From: Avichristensenella sp031549905
Lineage (GTDB): Bacteria; Bacillota; Clostridia; Christensenellales; Aristaeellaceae
Assembly: GCA_031549905.1 (NCBI GenBank)
Contig: JAVBPC010000041.1
Span: forward strand, 36,481-100,480
Length of the DNA: 64,000 bases
Direction of reading: 5' to 3'
A program made the position numbers and the translations under genes. Below, in pieces: positions 17,334 to 26,101 of this stretch (its first letter is position 1; each line of letters begins with the position of its first letter). The notes below the pieces were generated by a model. It did no database searches and was not told where the DNA came from. It was given only the letters and a program-made list of their open reading frames with translations.

Positions 17334-17752
17334 AGCGGCCTTCTAAACTGGTTCTGGGGCGCTTCGGCGGGCGCTTCCACCCCCTGCAGCCGCTTGCAGA
17401 ACTCGATCAGCCCGCGCACCTCGCTGTTAAGCATGCTTACCTGCATGGAAAGCTCGTGGTTTTCGCTTTTATAGATCGAAATTTCCAGCGTGTTTTTCAG
17501 CAGGATCAGGATCACCAGCACGATGGCGGCGATCAGCACCAGCGTGGGTGGGTTTTGCACGCCGAGGGCAGCCGATATCCAGGCGACAACCTCCGGAAAG
17601 AAGCCGGAAATCAGCGCGCCCACGCCCAGCGGAATCCACAAAAAACTGTTGGCCTCATCCATTTTGCACCGGATGAGCAGCCGTACCGTTACCAAAAACA
17701 CAAAAAAACCCGCGCACATGCAAAGGATTCTCAGCCCAACGGTCATTTGCAC
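17330..17752 (-). CDS. DUF2304-like small membrane protein
   Basis: 140 residues with three hydrophobic segments (ILCMCAGFFVFLVTVRLLI, WIPLGVGALISGFFP, VLIAAIVLVILILLKNTLEI) and a C-terminal coiled region (HELSMQVSMLNSEVRGLIEFCKRL). This is the DUF2304 pattern: small proteins encoded with polyprenyl-phosphate glycosyltransferases. First gene of the operon, with RBS AAAGGAGG 9 bases before ATG. It may interact with the GT2 at 5520-6278 at the other end of the operon. Function unproven. Confidence 0.7.
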   Translation of the reverse strand: MQMTVGLRILCMCAGFFVFLVTVRLLIRCKMDEANSFLWIPLGVGALISGFFPEVVAWISAALGVQNPPTLVLIAAIVLVILILLKNTLEISIYKSENHELSMQVSMLNSEVRGLIEFCKRLQGVEAPAEAPQNQFRRPL

Positions 17753-17849
17753 CGCCTCCTTTTGCGGTAGTGTTAATCTCCTTGAAAGAAGTTATACTAT
17801 TGGCTGCGGGTTTGAATCGCTTTTGAATCTTTTGTGAAGGGGAATTTGT
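17753..17849. promoter_or_regulatory. divergent intergenic region driving both glycan operons
   Basis: 97 bases separate the Pel-type operon (minus) from the glycosyltransferase operon (plus). AT-rich, with TATACT at 17793-17798 (also readable as AGTATAAC on the minus strand), but no well-spaced -35 box was found for either side. No riboswitch fold was recognised. The promoters must lie here; their exact positions are not clear. Confidence 0.35.
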
Positions 17850-18995
17850 GTGAACGTTGCGCTGATGATCAACACCCTACAGTTCGGCGGCGCGGAAAAG
17901 GTGTTTTCCGAGCTTTCCATCGCGCTGGTCAGAAGGGGCGTGAACGTTACTTTTTTCCTGATGGATGAACGCGATATCACATACACGTATGCCGGCAATA
18001 TACATACAATCGGGCGCATATATAAGAAAGACGCGCCGTGGATGGCACTGCTTTCCTGGCAGCATCTGATAGGCGCGGCTGAGGCAAAGCGGAAGTACTG
18101 CATCGATGTTACCATCAGCGCGATGGAATACCTGAACCTGGTCAATGTGCTGACCGGCCGCGACGCCAAGATCACGACACTGCACAACCACCGCTTCCAG
18201 CACGAGGTCACCCCCACGGCAAAGGACCGTTTCATTGAAAAAGTCTTTGCCAAACTTTCCCGGCGCTGCCGTACCATCGTCTGCGTTTCCCGCGCAATCG
18301 AAGAAAAGGCGCGCGCGCTGTACCCCGGCGCGCAGGTGGAAACTATCTACAACTGCTTTGACCTGAACGCCCTGCGGGCGCAGGCAGACACAGGCACGCC
18401 GGAGGTTCCCTATGACTTTGGACCGGAAACGCTGGTGCACGCGGGCCGCCTGACAAAGCAAAAAGCGCAGGACAGGCTGCTGCGCGCGTTTGCGCAGGTC
18501 AGGCAAAACAGGCCCGCAGCGCGCCTGCTCATCCTGGGCGGCGGTGAGGAAGAGGCCGCGCTTCAACACCTGGCGCGTGATCTTTCCATCACGGACAGCG
18601 TGACCTTTCTGGGGTTTGTCAAAAATCCTTACTATTATATCCGCTGTGCGCAGGCGTTTGTGCTAAGCTCCGATTACGAAGGATTTGGCAATGTGATTGT
18701 CGAATCCATGGCCGTAGGAACGCCGGTGATCAGCACCGATTGCAAAAGCGGCCCGCGTGAGATTTTGGCCCCCGATACCCCGATCACGGCCTTGGCGGAA
18801 GGCGTAGAATGGGCGCAGTACGGCGCGCTAACCGCGCTTTCCGATGAGGCTCTGGCGCAGGCCATGGAAGCGCTGCTTGCGGATGACGCGCTGCGGGCAA
18901 AATACGCGGCGCTGGCCCTGAAGCGCGTGGAGGACTTCTCGCTGGATACGGCCGTGAACCGCTGGATGGCGGTCATCGGGGGCTGCCGCCCTTGA
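17850..18995 (+). CDS. family 4 glycosyltransferase
   Basis: 381 residues, GTG start with GAAGGGGA 6 bases upstream. GT-B fold: NVALMINTLQFGGAEKVFSEL (acceptor-side GGAE loop), then LVHAGRLTKQKAQDRLLRAF, LLILGGGEEEAAL and SSDYEGFGNVIVESMAVGTPVISTDCKSGPREIL (E-x7-E donor site). Cytoplasmic; transfers a sugar to a glycan acceptor. First of a translationally coupled run of four glycan genes divergent from the Pel-type operon, so the two operons may serve the same or alternative surface polymers. Confidence 0.92.
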   Translation: MNVALMINTLQFGGAEKVFSELSIALVRRGVNVTFFLMDERDITYTYAGNIHTIGRIYKKDAPWMALLSWQHLIGAAEAKRKYCIDVTISAMEYLNLVNVLTGRDAKITTLHNHRFQHEVTPTAKDRFIEKVFAKLSRRCRTIVCVSRAIEEKARALYPGAQVETIYNCFDLNALRAQADTGTPEVPYDFGPETLVHAGRLTKQKAQDRLLRAFAQVRQNRPAARLLILGGGEEEAALQHLARDLSITDSVTFLGFVKNPYYYIRCAQAFVLSSDYEGFGNVIVESMAVGTPVISTDCKSGPREILAPDTPITALAEGVEWAQYGALTALSDEALAQAMEALLADDALRAKYAALALKRVEDFSLDTAVNRWMAVIGGCRP

Positions 18996-20137
18996 GCAAA
19001 ACAGAGATTGCGCGCATGCGCCTGCTGCATATCATCACGGGGCTGGGACCCGGCGGCGCGGAAAACCTGCTGCTGGATGTTGCCGGGGAGCTTGCCGCGC
19101 GGGGCGTCCGGCAAAAGGTGCTTTTCTTCTTTGGTGAAGCGGAGCTTATGCCCGCGTTTGAAAAGCTGGGCATTTCTGCCGTGCGCATCGATTGGCAAAA
19201 AGGGCGTTTTATCAGGGCGGTGCGCAGGGTGCGCCGCGAGATCCTCGCCTTTCATCCAAGCGCGGTGCACACGCACCTGCCGCGCGCGGATCTTGCGGGG
19301 CGGGCAGCGTGCCTGACCATCCCGGGGCTGCCGTGCTTTACCACGATCCATAACATGGACACATGGCGGCGGAAAAAGGCCTTGCGGTTTCGTTTGCTGA
19401 GCCTGTTCGACCGGCTGACGATCAACCGTGTGCACCGAATGCGCCTGATCGCCTGCGCCGAGTGCTGCCGCAGGTATGTGATCGAGCACACGGGCATCCG
19501 GCCGGACAAGATCACCACCAACACCAACTGCGCCGCCCCGAAGCCGCAGAAAAAGGGCGCAGAAATCACGCGCCGGGCGCTTGGCATCCCGGAGGATGCG
19601 CCGGTGCTGATCAATGTGGGCCGCCTTTGCGCGCAGAAATGCCAGATGGATATCATTGACGCCGCGCGCCGCCTGAAAGACATAGGCGATAGCAACGCCC
19701 GTTTTCTGATCCTGGGCGAAGGCGAACTGCGCCCCGATCTGGAGCGCGCCATACGCACGCACGGCCTGTCGGACATGGTGCGCCTGATCGGATTTGTGCC
19801 CAATGTGTACGACTATTTCGCCATTAGCGACGCGTTTTTGCTCACCTCCGCGTACGAGGGATCATCCATCGCGCTGCTGGAGGCGTTCCTAAACCGCCTG
19901 CCCGTGATTGCCACGGATATTGCCTCCACCCGTGAGATGCTGGCGGGCGGCGCATCGATGCTGTTGGTTCCGTTGCATGACCCGCAGGCTATCGCCGATA
20001 CCGTGCTATCCATCGAAAAGGGCGAAACCGCCCTTGACCCGCTGACCGGCGCGGCGTACGCCTATGCCGCCGCGCTGACCCCTGCCGCTTATGTGGACAA
20101 GCTGCTGGAAATATACCGGCTTGGAGGTGTACGGTGA
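18992..20137 (+). CDS. family 4 glycosyltransferase
   Basis: 381 residues from a TTG start at 18992 that overlaps the previous stop (TTGA); an ATG at 19016 (MRLLHIITGLGPGGAENLLL) is the alternative. GT-B motifs: GLGPGGAENLLL, INVGRLCAQKCQMDIIDAARRL, FLILGEGELRPDLE and SAYEGSSIALLEAFLNRLPVIATDIASTREML. Together with the preceding gene it likely adds two successive residues of one repeat unit. Sugar specificity cannot be read. Confidence 0.9.
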   Translation: MSKTEIARMRLLHIITGLGPGGAENLLLDVAGELAARGVRQKVLFFFGEAELMPAFEKLGISAVRIDWQKGRFIRAVRRVRREILAFHPSAVHTHLPRADLAGRAACLTIPGLPCFTTIHNMDTWRRKKALRFRLLSLFDRLTINRVHRMRLIACAECCRRYVIEHTGIRPDKITTNTNCAAPKPQKKGAEITRRALGIPEDAPVLINVGRLCAQKCQMDIIDAARRLKDIGDSNARFLILGEGELRPDLERAIRTHGLSDMVRLIGFVPNVYDYFAISDAFLLTSAYEGSSIALLEAFLNRLPVIATDIASTREMLAGGASMLLVPLHDPQAIADTVLSIEKGETALDPLTGAAYAYAAALTPAAYVDKLLEIYRLGGVR

Positions 20138-20889
20138 GCGCGTTTCAGAGGCTTGCCTCGCTGCCTGCCGCACGGTGGGCTGTCAACCTTCCGCTGTTTG
20201 GCAACCGGCGCAGGCTGCGCGGCCAGAGAAACCGGCTGACAGGGCTTTCAAAATCGCTGTGGATCAAAAGCCGTGTACGGGTGGAAGGAAACGGCAACCT
20301 GATAACGCTGGGCGATGTGGTACTGCGCGGGGTGTCCATTTTCATTAAAGGCAGCGGAAACACCGTGCGCATCGGGGACGGCGGCAGGCTGCTGAATACC
20401 ACGCTGTGGATTCTGGCGGATAATGCCACCATCAACCTTGCGGGCGAAAACATCATCAACAACTGCGAAATCGGCGTGGAAGGAAACGGCGGCCGCGTGC
20501 TATGCGGGCATGATGCATCCATCGGGGGGTTTGTGTGGCTGGACGGGCGTGCGAACAGCACCGAAACCGCCAGGCTGTACGCCGGCAGTGAAACGATCAC
20601 CGTCGAAGACGGCTCGCGCGTATCCGACGGGGTGACGATCCGCACCACGGATAGCCACGACATCCTGACCCTTTCCGGCGAGGTCGTCAACCGGCCCGCC
20701 GATGTGCGCATCGGACGGCACGCGTGGATCGCCTCCGGCGCAATGCTGCTCAAGGGCGCGGGTGTGGGCGATGACTGCATTGTGGGGGCCAGAAGCCTTG
20801 TCACGCGTGATTTCTCGCAGTTACCCAATGTCATTTTGGCCGGAAGCCCCGCCAAGGCCGTAAGGGAGGGCATCACATGGCGGCTGTGA
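20134..20889 (+). CDS. left-handed beta-helix acyltransferase (hexapeptide type)
   Basis: 251 residues, GTG start overlapping the previous stop (GTGA) with GGAGG 6 bases before it. The sequence has the periodic [I/V]-G-x-x-x-x hexapeptide pattern from about residue 50 to the end and the catalytic-type ending RIGRHAWIASGAMLLKGAGVGDDCIVGARSLVTRDFSQ, NVILAGSPAKAVRE seen in sugar O-acetyltransferases of the WbbJ/LacA kind. The likely role is acetylation of a sugar in the glycan made by the neighbouring transferases. Acyl donor (probably acetyl-CoA) inferred from family. Confidence 0.87.
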   Translation: MSAFQRLASLPAARWAVNLPLFGNRRRLRGQRNRLTGLSKSLWIKSRVRVEGNGNLITLGDVVLRGVSIFIKGSGNTVRIGDGGRLLNTTLWILADNATINLAGENIINNCEIGVEGNGGRVLCGHDASIGGFVWLDGRANSTETARLYAGSETITVEDGSRVSDGVTIRTTDSHDILTLSGEVVNRPADVRIGRHAWIASGAMLLKGAGVGDDCIVGARSLVTRDFSQLPNVILAGSPAKAVREGITWRL

Positions 20890-21902
20890 CGGTGATCGTA
20901 CCGATGTACAATGCGGCGGCCACCATCGAAAGATGTGTGAAAAGCGTCCTTGCGCAGACAATGCCGGATTATCAGCTGCTGGTGGTGGATAACGCATCCA
21001 CCGACGGCAGCGCGGATATATGCCGAAGCGTGGCGGCGGGCGATCCGCGCGTGCGCATTGTGCGGGAAGAAAAGCGCGGGGTCAGCGCCGCGCGCAACCG
21101 GGGGCTTGCCGAATCGGGCAGCGAGTACATCTATTTTCTGGATGCGGACGATGCCATGGGGCCTGGCGCGCTTCAAGAAACGCTTTCAGAGGCGCGGGCA
21201 TTCGGCGCGGATATCGTGTGCCCGGGCATCTGCCATATGCTGCCGGGCGCGAAAGGCTGGAAGTGCAAGCAGACCGTTTTGCCCGCGGAAACCGCGCGGT
21301 TCGACGGCGTGGATCAGTTTGCGCGCACGTTCGCAGCGCAGTTGCCCAGGTATAGCTTCCTACAGGTGTTCATGCTGTACCGGCGCGATCTATTCTTTCC
21401 CGAAGGGGAAGCGCCTCTGCTGTTTGATGAAGGGCTTTCCCTGGGCGAAGATGTGATCCTGAACCTGCGCCTGTATGCGCGCGCACGCCGCATTTCGCAG
21501 TTGAACAAAGCGCTGCATTTGTATTATCATTACAAAGGCGAAAACCTTAGCACGCGCTACCGGGCGGATATGGTGGAACTGAAAGCGCGCATCCTTGGAG
21601 ATATGAAGGCATTTCTTCGGGCACACGGGTGCTTTGACGAAGCGGGGCAAACGGCGTACTATACCATGTATGTCAGCGACGCGATGGTGATGGCCGGCAA
21701 CCTGTTCAAAGCCCCGGGCGCGGACACAGCGGCGCGGTGCCGGGCATTTGCGCAGGTGCTTGCCGTGCCGGATGTTCAGGCGCTGCTTTCAAGGCGGCGC
21801 GCTCTGCCCCTGCCGCCCGTCAAACGGCTGTTTCTTTCCGCGCTTGCCGGTAACCGCTTCCGGCTAACCCAGCTTGGTATGTGGATATATCAATACATAT
21901 GA
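20877..21902 (+). CDS. family 2 glycosyltransferase
   Basis: 341 residues; ATG lies inside the end of the acyltransferase gene (13-base overlap) behind GGGAGG. GT-A motifs: VTVIVPMYNAAATIERCVKSVLAQT, LVVDNASTDGS, REEKRGVSAARNRGL and the DxD-like YFLDADDAM. The ~200-residue C-terminal region is helical and variable, as in capsule glycosyltransferases. Follows two GT4 genes and an acyltransferase; probably starts or branches the same repeat unit. Confidence 0.9.
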   Translation: MAAVTVIVPMYNAAATIERCVKSVLAQTMPDYQLLVVDNASTDGSADICRSVAAGDPRVRIVREEKRGVSAARNRGLAESGSEYIYFLDADDAMGPGALQETLSEARAFGADIVCPGICHMLPGAKGWKCKQTVLPAETARFDGVDQFARTFAAQLPRYSFLQVFMLYRRDLFFPEGEAPLLFDEGLSLGEDVILNLRLYARARRISQLNKALHLYYHYKGENLSTRYRADMVELKARILGDMKAFLRAHGCFDEAGQTAYYTMYVSDAMVMAGNLFKAPGADTAARCRAFAQVLAVPDVQALLSRRRALPLPPVKRLFLSALAGNRFRLTQLGMWIYQYI

Positions 21903-21914
21903 GGAGGTCACCCC

Positions 21915-22817
21915 ATGAAGCTAGGCCTGTCCATTTACTCTATCGATCCCGAGATCAAATCCGGCCGGATGACGCTTGCCGGGGCGCTTGACTGGGCGGC
22001 GTCCCAGGGCGCGGAATGCGCGGAGCTTGTGCCGTTCTCCTACACATTTGAAACGGCGGATGGCAAGATTGACCTTGACGCCACCGCAAGCGCCCGCCGC
22101 GCCGCGAAGGATGCGGGCATTGAGCTGGTCAACTATTCGGTGCTGGCAAACCTGTGCCTGGAAGAGGACGGCGCGTTTGAGGCCGAGATCGCCCGCGTCA
22201 AAAAGCATGTCGATATTGCCGCCGAGCTTGGCCTGCCCCGCATGCGCCACGATATTTCCGCGTTCCGCCGCCCGCGCGGTGAAAACGGCGTGGAATTTTT
22301 CGAGAAGCTGTTCCCGAGAATGGTTGAGGCCGCCAGCCGCATTGCCGAGCACGCAAAGACGCGCGGCGTGACCACCTTGCTTGAAAACCACGGCTTTTTC
22401 GTCAACGGGTGCGACCGGTGCGAGCGCCTGATCCGCGCCGTGAACATGGATAACTACAGGCTGCTGCTGGATACCGGCAACATCACCTGCGTGGATGAAG
22501 ACCCCGCCGTGGCCGCGGGCCGCATGGCCGGCCTTGCCGCCATGGTGCACCTGAAAGACTTTTACATCCGCCGCCGCGACCCCGGCGACACCACCGAATT
22601 CGACTGCGGCGGGCACTGGTTCCGCTCGATGGCGGGCAAGTACCTGCGCGGCGCGATCCTGGCGCAGGGTGACCTGGACATCTGGGAAATCCTGGAGAAG
22701 CTGAAATCCGCCGGATTTGACGGCCCCATCGCCATCGAGTTTGAGGGGCTTGAAGACCCCAAGTACGCATCCCGCGTATCGCTGGATAACGCCCGCCGCA
22801 TCTGGGGCGAGGTCTAA
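21915..22817 (+). CDS. sugar phosphate isomerase/epimerase (xylose-isomerase-like TIM barrel)
   Basis: 300 residues, RBS GAGGAGG. AP endonuclease family 2 fold: starts KLGLSIYSIDPEI, with metal-site segments MRHDISAF, TTLLENHGFF, LLLDTGNI, MVHLKDFYIRR and IAIEFEGLED. Members isomerise or epimerise sugars (IolE, IolI, ketose-3-epimerases). A second, more distant member lies at 28812-29576. Here it follows glycan genes by 12 bases, so a role in supplying or converting a sugar is plausible; the substrate is unknown. Confidence 0.88.
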   Translation: MKLGLSIYSIDPEIKSGRMTLAGALDWAASQGAECAELVPFSYTFETADGKIDLDATASARRAAKDAGIELVNYSVLANLCLEEDGAFEAEIARVKKHVDIAAELGLPRMRHDISAFRRPRGENGVEFFEKLFPRMVEAASRIAEHAKTRGVTTLLENHGFFVNGCDRCERLIRAVNMDNYRLLLDTGNITCVDEDPAVAAGRMAGLAAMVHLKDFYIRRRDPGDTTEFDCGGHWFRSMAGKYLRGAILAQGDLDIWEILEKLKSAGFDGPIAIEFEGLEDPKYASRVSLDNARRIWGEV

Positions 22818-24944
22818 ATGGCGTATACCCTGATCGTTGCGGAAAAGCCGTCCGTGGGGCGGGATATCGCGCGCGTGCTCAAGTGCACGGAGCGCGCGGA
22901 CGGCTATATCATCGGGGCCGAGTACAGGGTGACGTGGGCCGTGGGGCACCTTGTCACCCTGTCCGACCCGGAAGAAATCAACCCCGAATGGAAGCGCTGG
23001 CGCGAGGCCGACCTGCCGATGCTGCCGGAAAACATCCCGCTGAAAGTGCTGCCCAAGACCAAATCACAGTTTAATATCATCAAAAAGCTGATGCGAGACA
23101 AGGAATGCACGGGCATCATCTGCGCCACCGACGCGGGGCGTGAGGGCGAGCTGATCTACCGCTACATTGCGCTGATGGCCGGCTGCAACAAACCTTCGCA
23201 GCGGCTGTGGATTTCCAGCATGACCGACAGCGCCATCAAAGAGGGTTTTGCCAACATACGCCCCCTCTCCCAGTACGATGCGCTGTATGACAGCGCCCGC
23301 TGCCGCTCGGAGGCGGACTGGCTGGTCGGCATGAACGCCAGCCGCGCTTTTACGTTGCGGTACGGCGCGCTGCTTTCCATCGGCCGCGTGCAAACGCCCA
23401 CGCTGGCGCTGCTGGTGCGCCGTCGCAAGGAAATAGAAGCGTTTGTTTCCACGCCCTATTGGACGATTGCCGCTGATTTCGGCGGGTATACCGGGCTTTG
23501 GCTGAATGAAGAAACGCGCGAAAAGCGCGTACTGGAAGAGGCGCTGGCCGCTGCGATCGCCGCGCGCGTCAAGGGCGGCACGGGCACGGTGGAATCCATC
23601 CAGCGGGAGGCAAAGCGCGAAACCCCGCCGCCGCTGTATGACCTGACATCCCTGCAGCGGGACGCGAACCGCCTGCTCGGGTTTACCGCGCAAAAAACGC
23701 TTTCCACTGCGCAAAAGCTGTATGAGGAGCACAAGCTGATCACCTACCCGCGCACGGACAGCCGCTATCTGCCGCGCGATATGATCGGCCGCACGCGGAA
23801 AACCTTGCAGAACCTGCCCATGCCGTACTCTGCGATGGCCGCGCCGCTGCTGGCGGAAGAAAAGCTGCCGATGAAGCCCAGCATCTTCAACGACGCGAAG
23901 GTGACCGATCACCACGCCATCCTGCCCACGGAAAAGACCGCCAACCTTGATAAGCTGCCGCCCGACGCGAAGGCGCTGTACGATTTGATCGCGCGGCGCT
24001 TGCTGGGTGTGTTCTATCCGGACTACCTGTACGACCAGGTGCGCGTGCTGACCCGCGTGGGCATTGACCCGTTCGAAAGCCTGGGGCGCGAGGTCAGGCA
24101 AGAAGGCTGGAAAACCGTGCAGCCGCAGCGACCCACAAAGGGCAAAGAGAAGGAAAAGGATGACGAAGCGCAGGCGCTGCCCACACTTTCTGAGGGTGAA
24201 CAGCGGCCCGTGAAGGCGGTCACCGTGAAAGCGGAAAAAACAAAGCCGCCCGCGCCGCACACGGATGCATCCCTGCTGTACCAGATGGAAAACGCCGGGC
24301 GCGAAATCGAAGACGAGGCGCTGCGCGAGGCCATGAAGGCCGGGGGGCTTGGTACGCCCGCCACGCGCGCCGCGATCATCGAAAGGCTGATCACCGTCGG
24401 CTATGCCGAGCGCAAGGGCCGCGCCATCCAGGCGACGGACAAGGGCGTCAAGCTCATCGCCGTCGCGCCGCAGGATATTGCCTCCCCGGAAACCACCGGG
24501 CGGTGGGAGAAGGCGCTTTCCGACATCGCGCAGGGGCAAATGGCGCCTGACCGGTTCCTTTCCGGCATCCGCCGCCTGTCCGCCGTGCTGGTGGAGGGGG
24601 CGAAGGCCGCGCCTTCCGATATTGTGTTCGAAAAGGAAGAGAGAAAGTCCCCGCGGCGCGGTACCGCCAAGACGAGTGCAGGCGTTGGTGTAAAATGCCC
24701 GCTGTGCGGCAAGGGCGATGTGCTGGAGAACAGCAAGGCCTTTTACTGCTCTAGGTTCCGCGAGGACTGCAAGCTGACCATCTGGAAGGATGCCGTGCAG
24801 CGCCAGGGCGGCCCGGAACTGACCCCCGCGCTTGTAAAAAGGTTGTTTTTGGAAAAAAAGCTATATGGAAGCACAGGTTTGCTTTCGCTGGATGGCGCAA
24901 CGGTCCGCTTCAATCCAGGTGAAAAACCTGTGGCAAAATCGTGA
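22818..24944 (+). CDS. topB: DNA topoisomerase III
   Basis: 708 residues, type IA topoisomerase. TOPRIM domain at the N-terminus (TLIVAEKPSVGRDIARVL, ICATDAGREGELIYRY), active-site Tyr310 in LITYPRTDSRYLP, and the cleavage/strand-passage domain to ~residue 600. The last ~80 residues contain a zinc-ribbon (CPLCGKGDVLENSK...CSRFREDCKLTIWKD). It relaxes and decatenates DNA by single-strand passage. The ATG directly follows the isomerase stop (TAAATG), so it appears cotranscribed with glycan genes, unusual company for a topoisomerase. The protein looks intact. Confidence 0.96.
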   Translation: MAYTLIVAEKPSVGRDIARVLKCTERADGYIIGAEYRVTWAVGHLVTLSDPEEINPEWKRWREADLPMLPENIPLKVLPKTKSQFNIIKKLMRDKECTGIICATDAGREGELIYRYIALMAGCNKPSQRLWISSMTDSAIKEGFANIRPLSQYDALYDSARCRSEADWLVGMNASRAFTLRYGALLSIGRVQTPTLALLVRRRKEIEAFVSTPYWTIAADFGGYTGLWLNEETREKRVLEEALAAAIAARVKGGTGTVESIQREAKRETPPPLYDLTSLQRDANRLLGFTAQKTLSTAQKLYEEHKLITYPRTDSRYLPRDMIGRTRKTLQNLPMPYSAMAAPLLAEEKLPMKPSIFNDAKVTDHHAILPTEKTANLDKLPPDAKALYDLIARRLLGVFYPDYLYDQVRVLTRVGIDPFESLGREVRQEGWKTVQPQRPTKGKEKEKDDEAQALPTLSEGEQRPVKAVTVKAEKTKPPAPHTDASLLYQMENAGREIEDEALREAMKAGGLGTPATRAAIIERLITVGYAERKGRAIQATDKGVKLIAVAPQDIASPETTGRWEKALSDIAQGQMAPDRFLSGIRRLSAVLVEGAKAAPSDIVFEKEERKSPRRGTAKTSAGVGVKCPLCGKGDVLENSKAFYCSRFREDCKLTIWKDAVQRQGGPELTPALVKRLFLEKKLYGSTGLLSLDGATVRFNPGEKPVAKS

Positions 24945-24970
24945 GCAATTGTGAACTTTTTTCCGTTGCT

Positions 24971-24999
24971 TTGCGATTCGGTTTCCTATATGCTATACT
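24971..24999 (+). promoter_or_regulatory. sigma-A-type promoter
   Basis: TTGCGA (24971-24976) and TATACT (24994-24999) separated by 17 bases, followed by a further TATAAT-like stretch. It lies about 60 bases before the gene at 25063 and is the best candidate promoter for it and the following USP-like gene. Confidence 0.6.
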
Positions 25000-25062
25000 A
25001 TAATGTACGGTAAGGATTTCTCACGGAATCTATCATAGCACAAACTCAGCGGAGGCAAAGGA

Positions 25063-25587
25063 ATGCAGGAAAAAGCTATCCCCATGCTGCACGGTGAAGC
25101 GGATACCGCGGGCAACAGGCGGCGCATCAACAGGATGCTGCTGCTGTTCGGCGCGATTGCCCTGGCGGCGCTTTGCGGCATCATCTTCTCGCTGATCTGG
25201 CGGGATGCGACACACATGCAAAACGTAAACGAAACGAAAAGCCAAATCCTTTCCATCGCGATTACGCTGGTGGCGGGGTTTGTGATCATCTTCCTGTGGG
25301 GCATGAAGATGACGCCGCTGATGTGCTATCGAAAGTACCTGCGCGAAACGCGCAGGGGCCTCTCCCGCGTTGTGGAGGGGGTCGTCGTCCGGTTTGATGA
25401 GGGTACCACCTTTCGCGATGGGCTGAACTTCTACGCGTGCATCGTCAATGTGGGCGATCTGAAGGAGCCGGAGGATGAACGCCTGCTGTACTGGGATGTG
25501 CGGTTGAAACGGCCTGACATCGCCATCGGAGACACGGTATGCTTTCGCGCGCACGGGAACGATATCATCGGGATGTTACGAGAATAA
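25063..25587 (+). CDS. conserved two-TM membrane protein of unknown function
   Basis: 174 residues, RBS GGAGG. Two membrane helices (MLLLFGAIALAALCGIIFSLIW and ILSIAITLVAGFVIIFLWGM) are separated by a short loop; the C-terminal ~85 residues form a cytosolic or outer beta-rich domain (VVEGVVVRFDEGTTFRDGLNFYACIVNV...YWDVRLKRPDIAIGDTVCFRAHGNDI), reminiscent of OB/SH3-like folds. Not recognised as a known family. Followed after 20 bases by a USP-like gene, probably one transcript. Confidence 0.7.
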   Translation: MQEKAIPMLHGEADTAGNRRRINRMLLLFGAIALAALCGIIFSLIWRDATHMQNVNETKSQILSIAITLVAGFVIIFLWGMKMTPLMCYRKYLRETRRGLSRVVEGVVVRFDEGTTFRDGLNFYACIVNVGDLKEPEDERLLYWDVRLKRPDIAIGDTVCFRAHGNDIIGMLRE

Positions 25588-25607
25588 CCTGCTTGGAAGG
25601 AAATAAG

Positions 25608-25982
25608 ATGGCAAACACCCCAAAGCGGACCATGGTCTGCGTGACGGTACAAAAGACTTGCGAGCGGTTGATCCGCGAAGGGGCAACATTGGCACAGGGT
25701 GCCCCGCTGAGCGTGGTAAATGTGGCCAGGAACGGCGAAAAGCTGCTGGGCGCCGGCAGCGACGGCGAGGCGCTGGAGTATCTGTACCGCATATCCAGAA
25801 GCGTAGGCGCGGAAATGGATGTGCAGCGCTCCACCGATGTGATCGGCACGCTGATCGATCTTGCCAAAAAAAACCAAATTGAATGCATCGTGCTTGGCGC
25901 ATCGCAGGGAACGGGCGCATATGACTTCGCCGCGGTGCTTCGGGCAGAACTGCCGGAAGTGGAAATTCATGTCGTTTCGTAA
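25608..25982 (+). CDS. universal-stress-protein-like (KdpD USP type)
   Basis: 124 residues from ATG at 25608, chosen for GGAAGG 7 bases upstream; the longer frame overlaps the previous gene. It reads MANTPKRTMVCVTVQKTCERLIREGATLAQ, an alpha/beta Rossmann-like opening, then VIGTLIDLAKKNQIECIVLGASQG, a USP-like nucleotide-contact segment, ending in EIHVVS. It is close to the small stand-alone USP domains related to KdpD. Function (signalling or stress) not established. Confidence 0.75.
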   Translation: MANTPKRTMVCVTVQKTCERLIREGATLAQGAPLSVVNVARNGEKLLGAGSDGEALEYLYRISRSVGAEMDVQRSTDVIGTLIDLAKKNQIECIVLGASQGTGAYDFAAVLRAELPEVEIHVVS

Positions 25983-26101
25983 GAAACAGCAAAGACAGAC
26001 GGTAAACATTGCATCTCCCTTTTCGGGAAGGGAATCGGTCTTCTTTTCGTGAATATGTTAGCAGGTTCGCTGCTGACTATACGAACAATTGAGGTGTATA
26101 C

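Noticed and set aside
17753..17849. c-di-GMP riboswitch before the Pel-type operon
   Set aside because: The region is only 97 bases and lacks the conserved GEMM-type elements.
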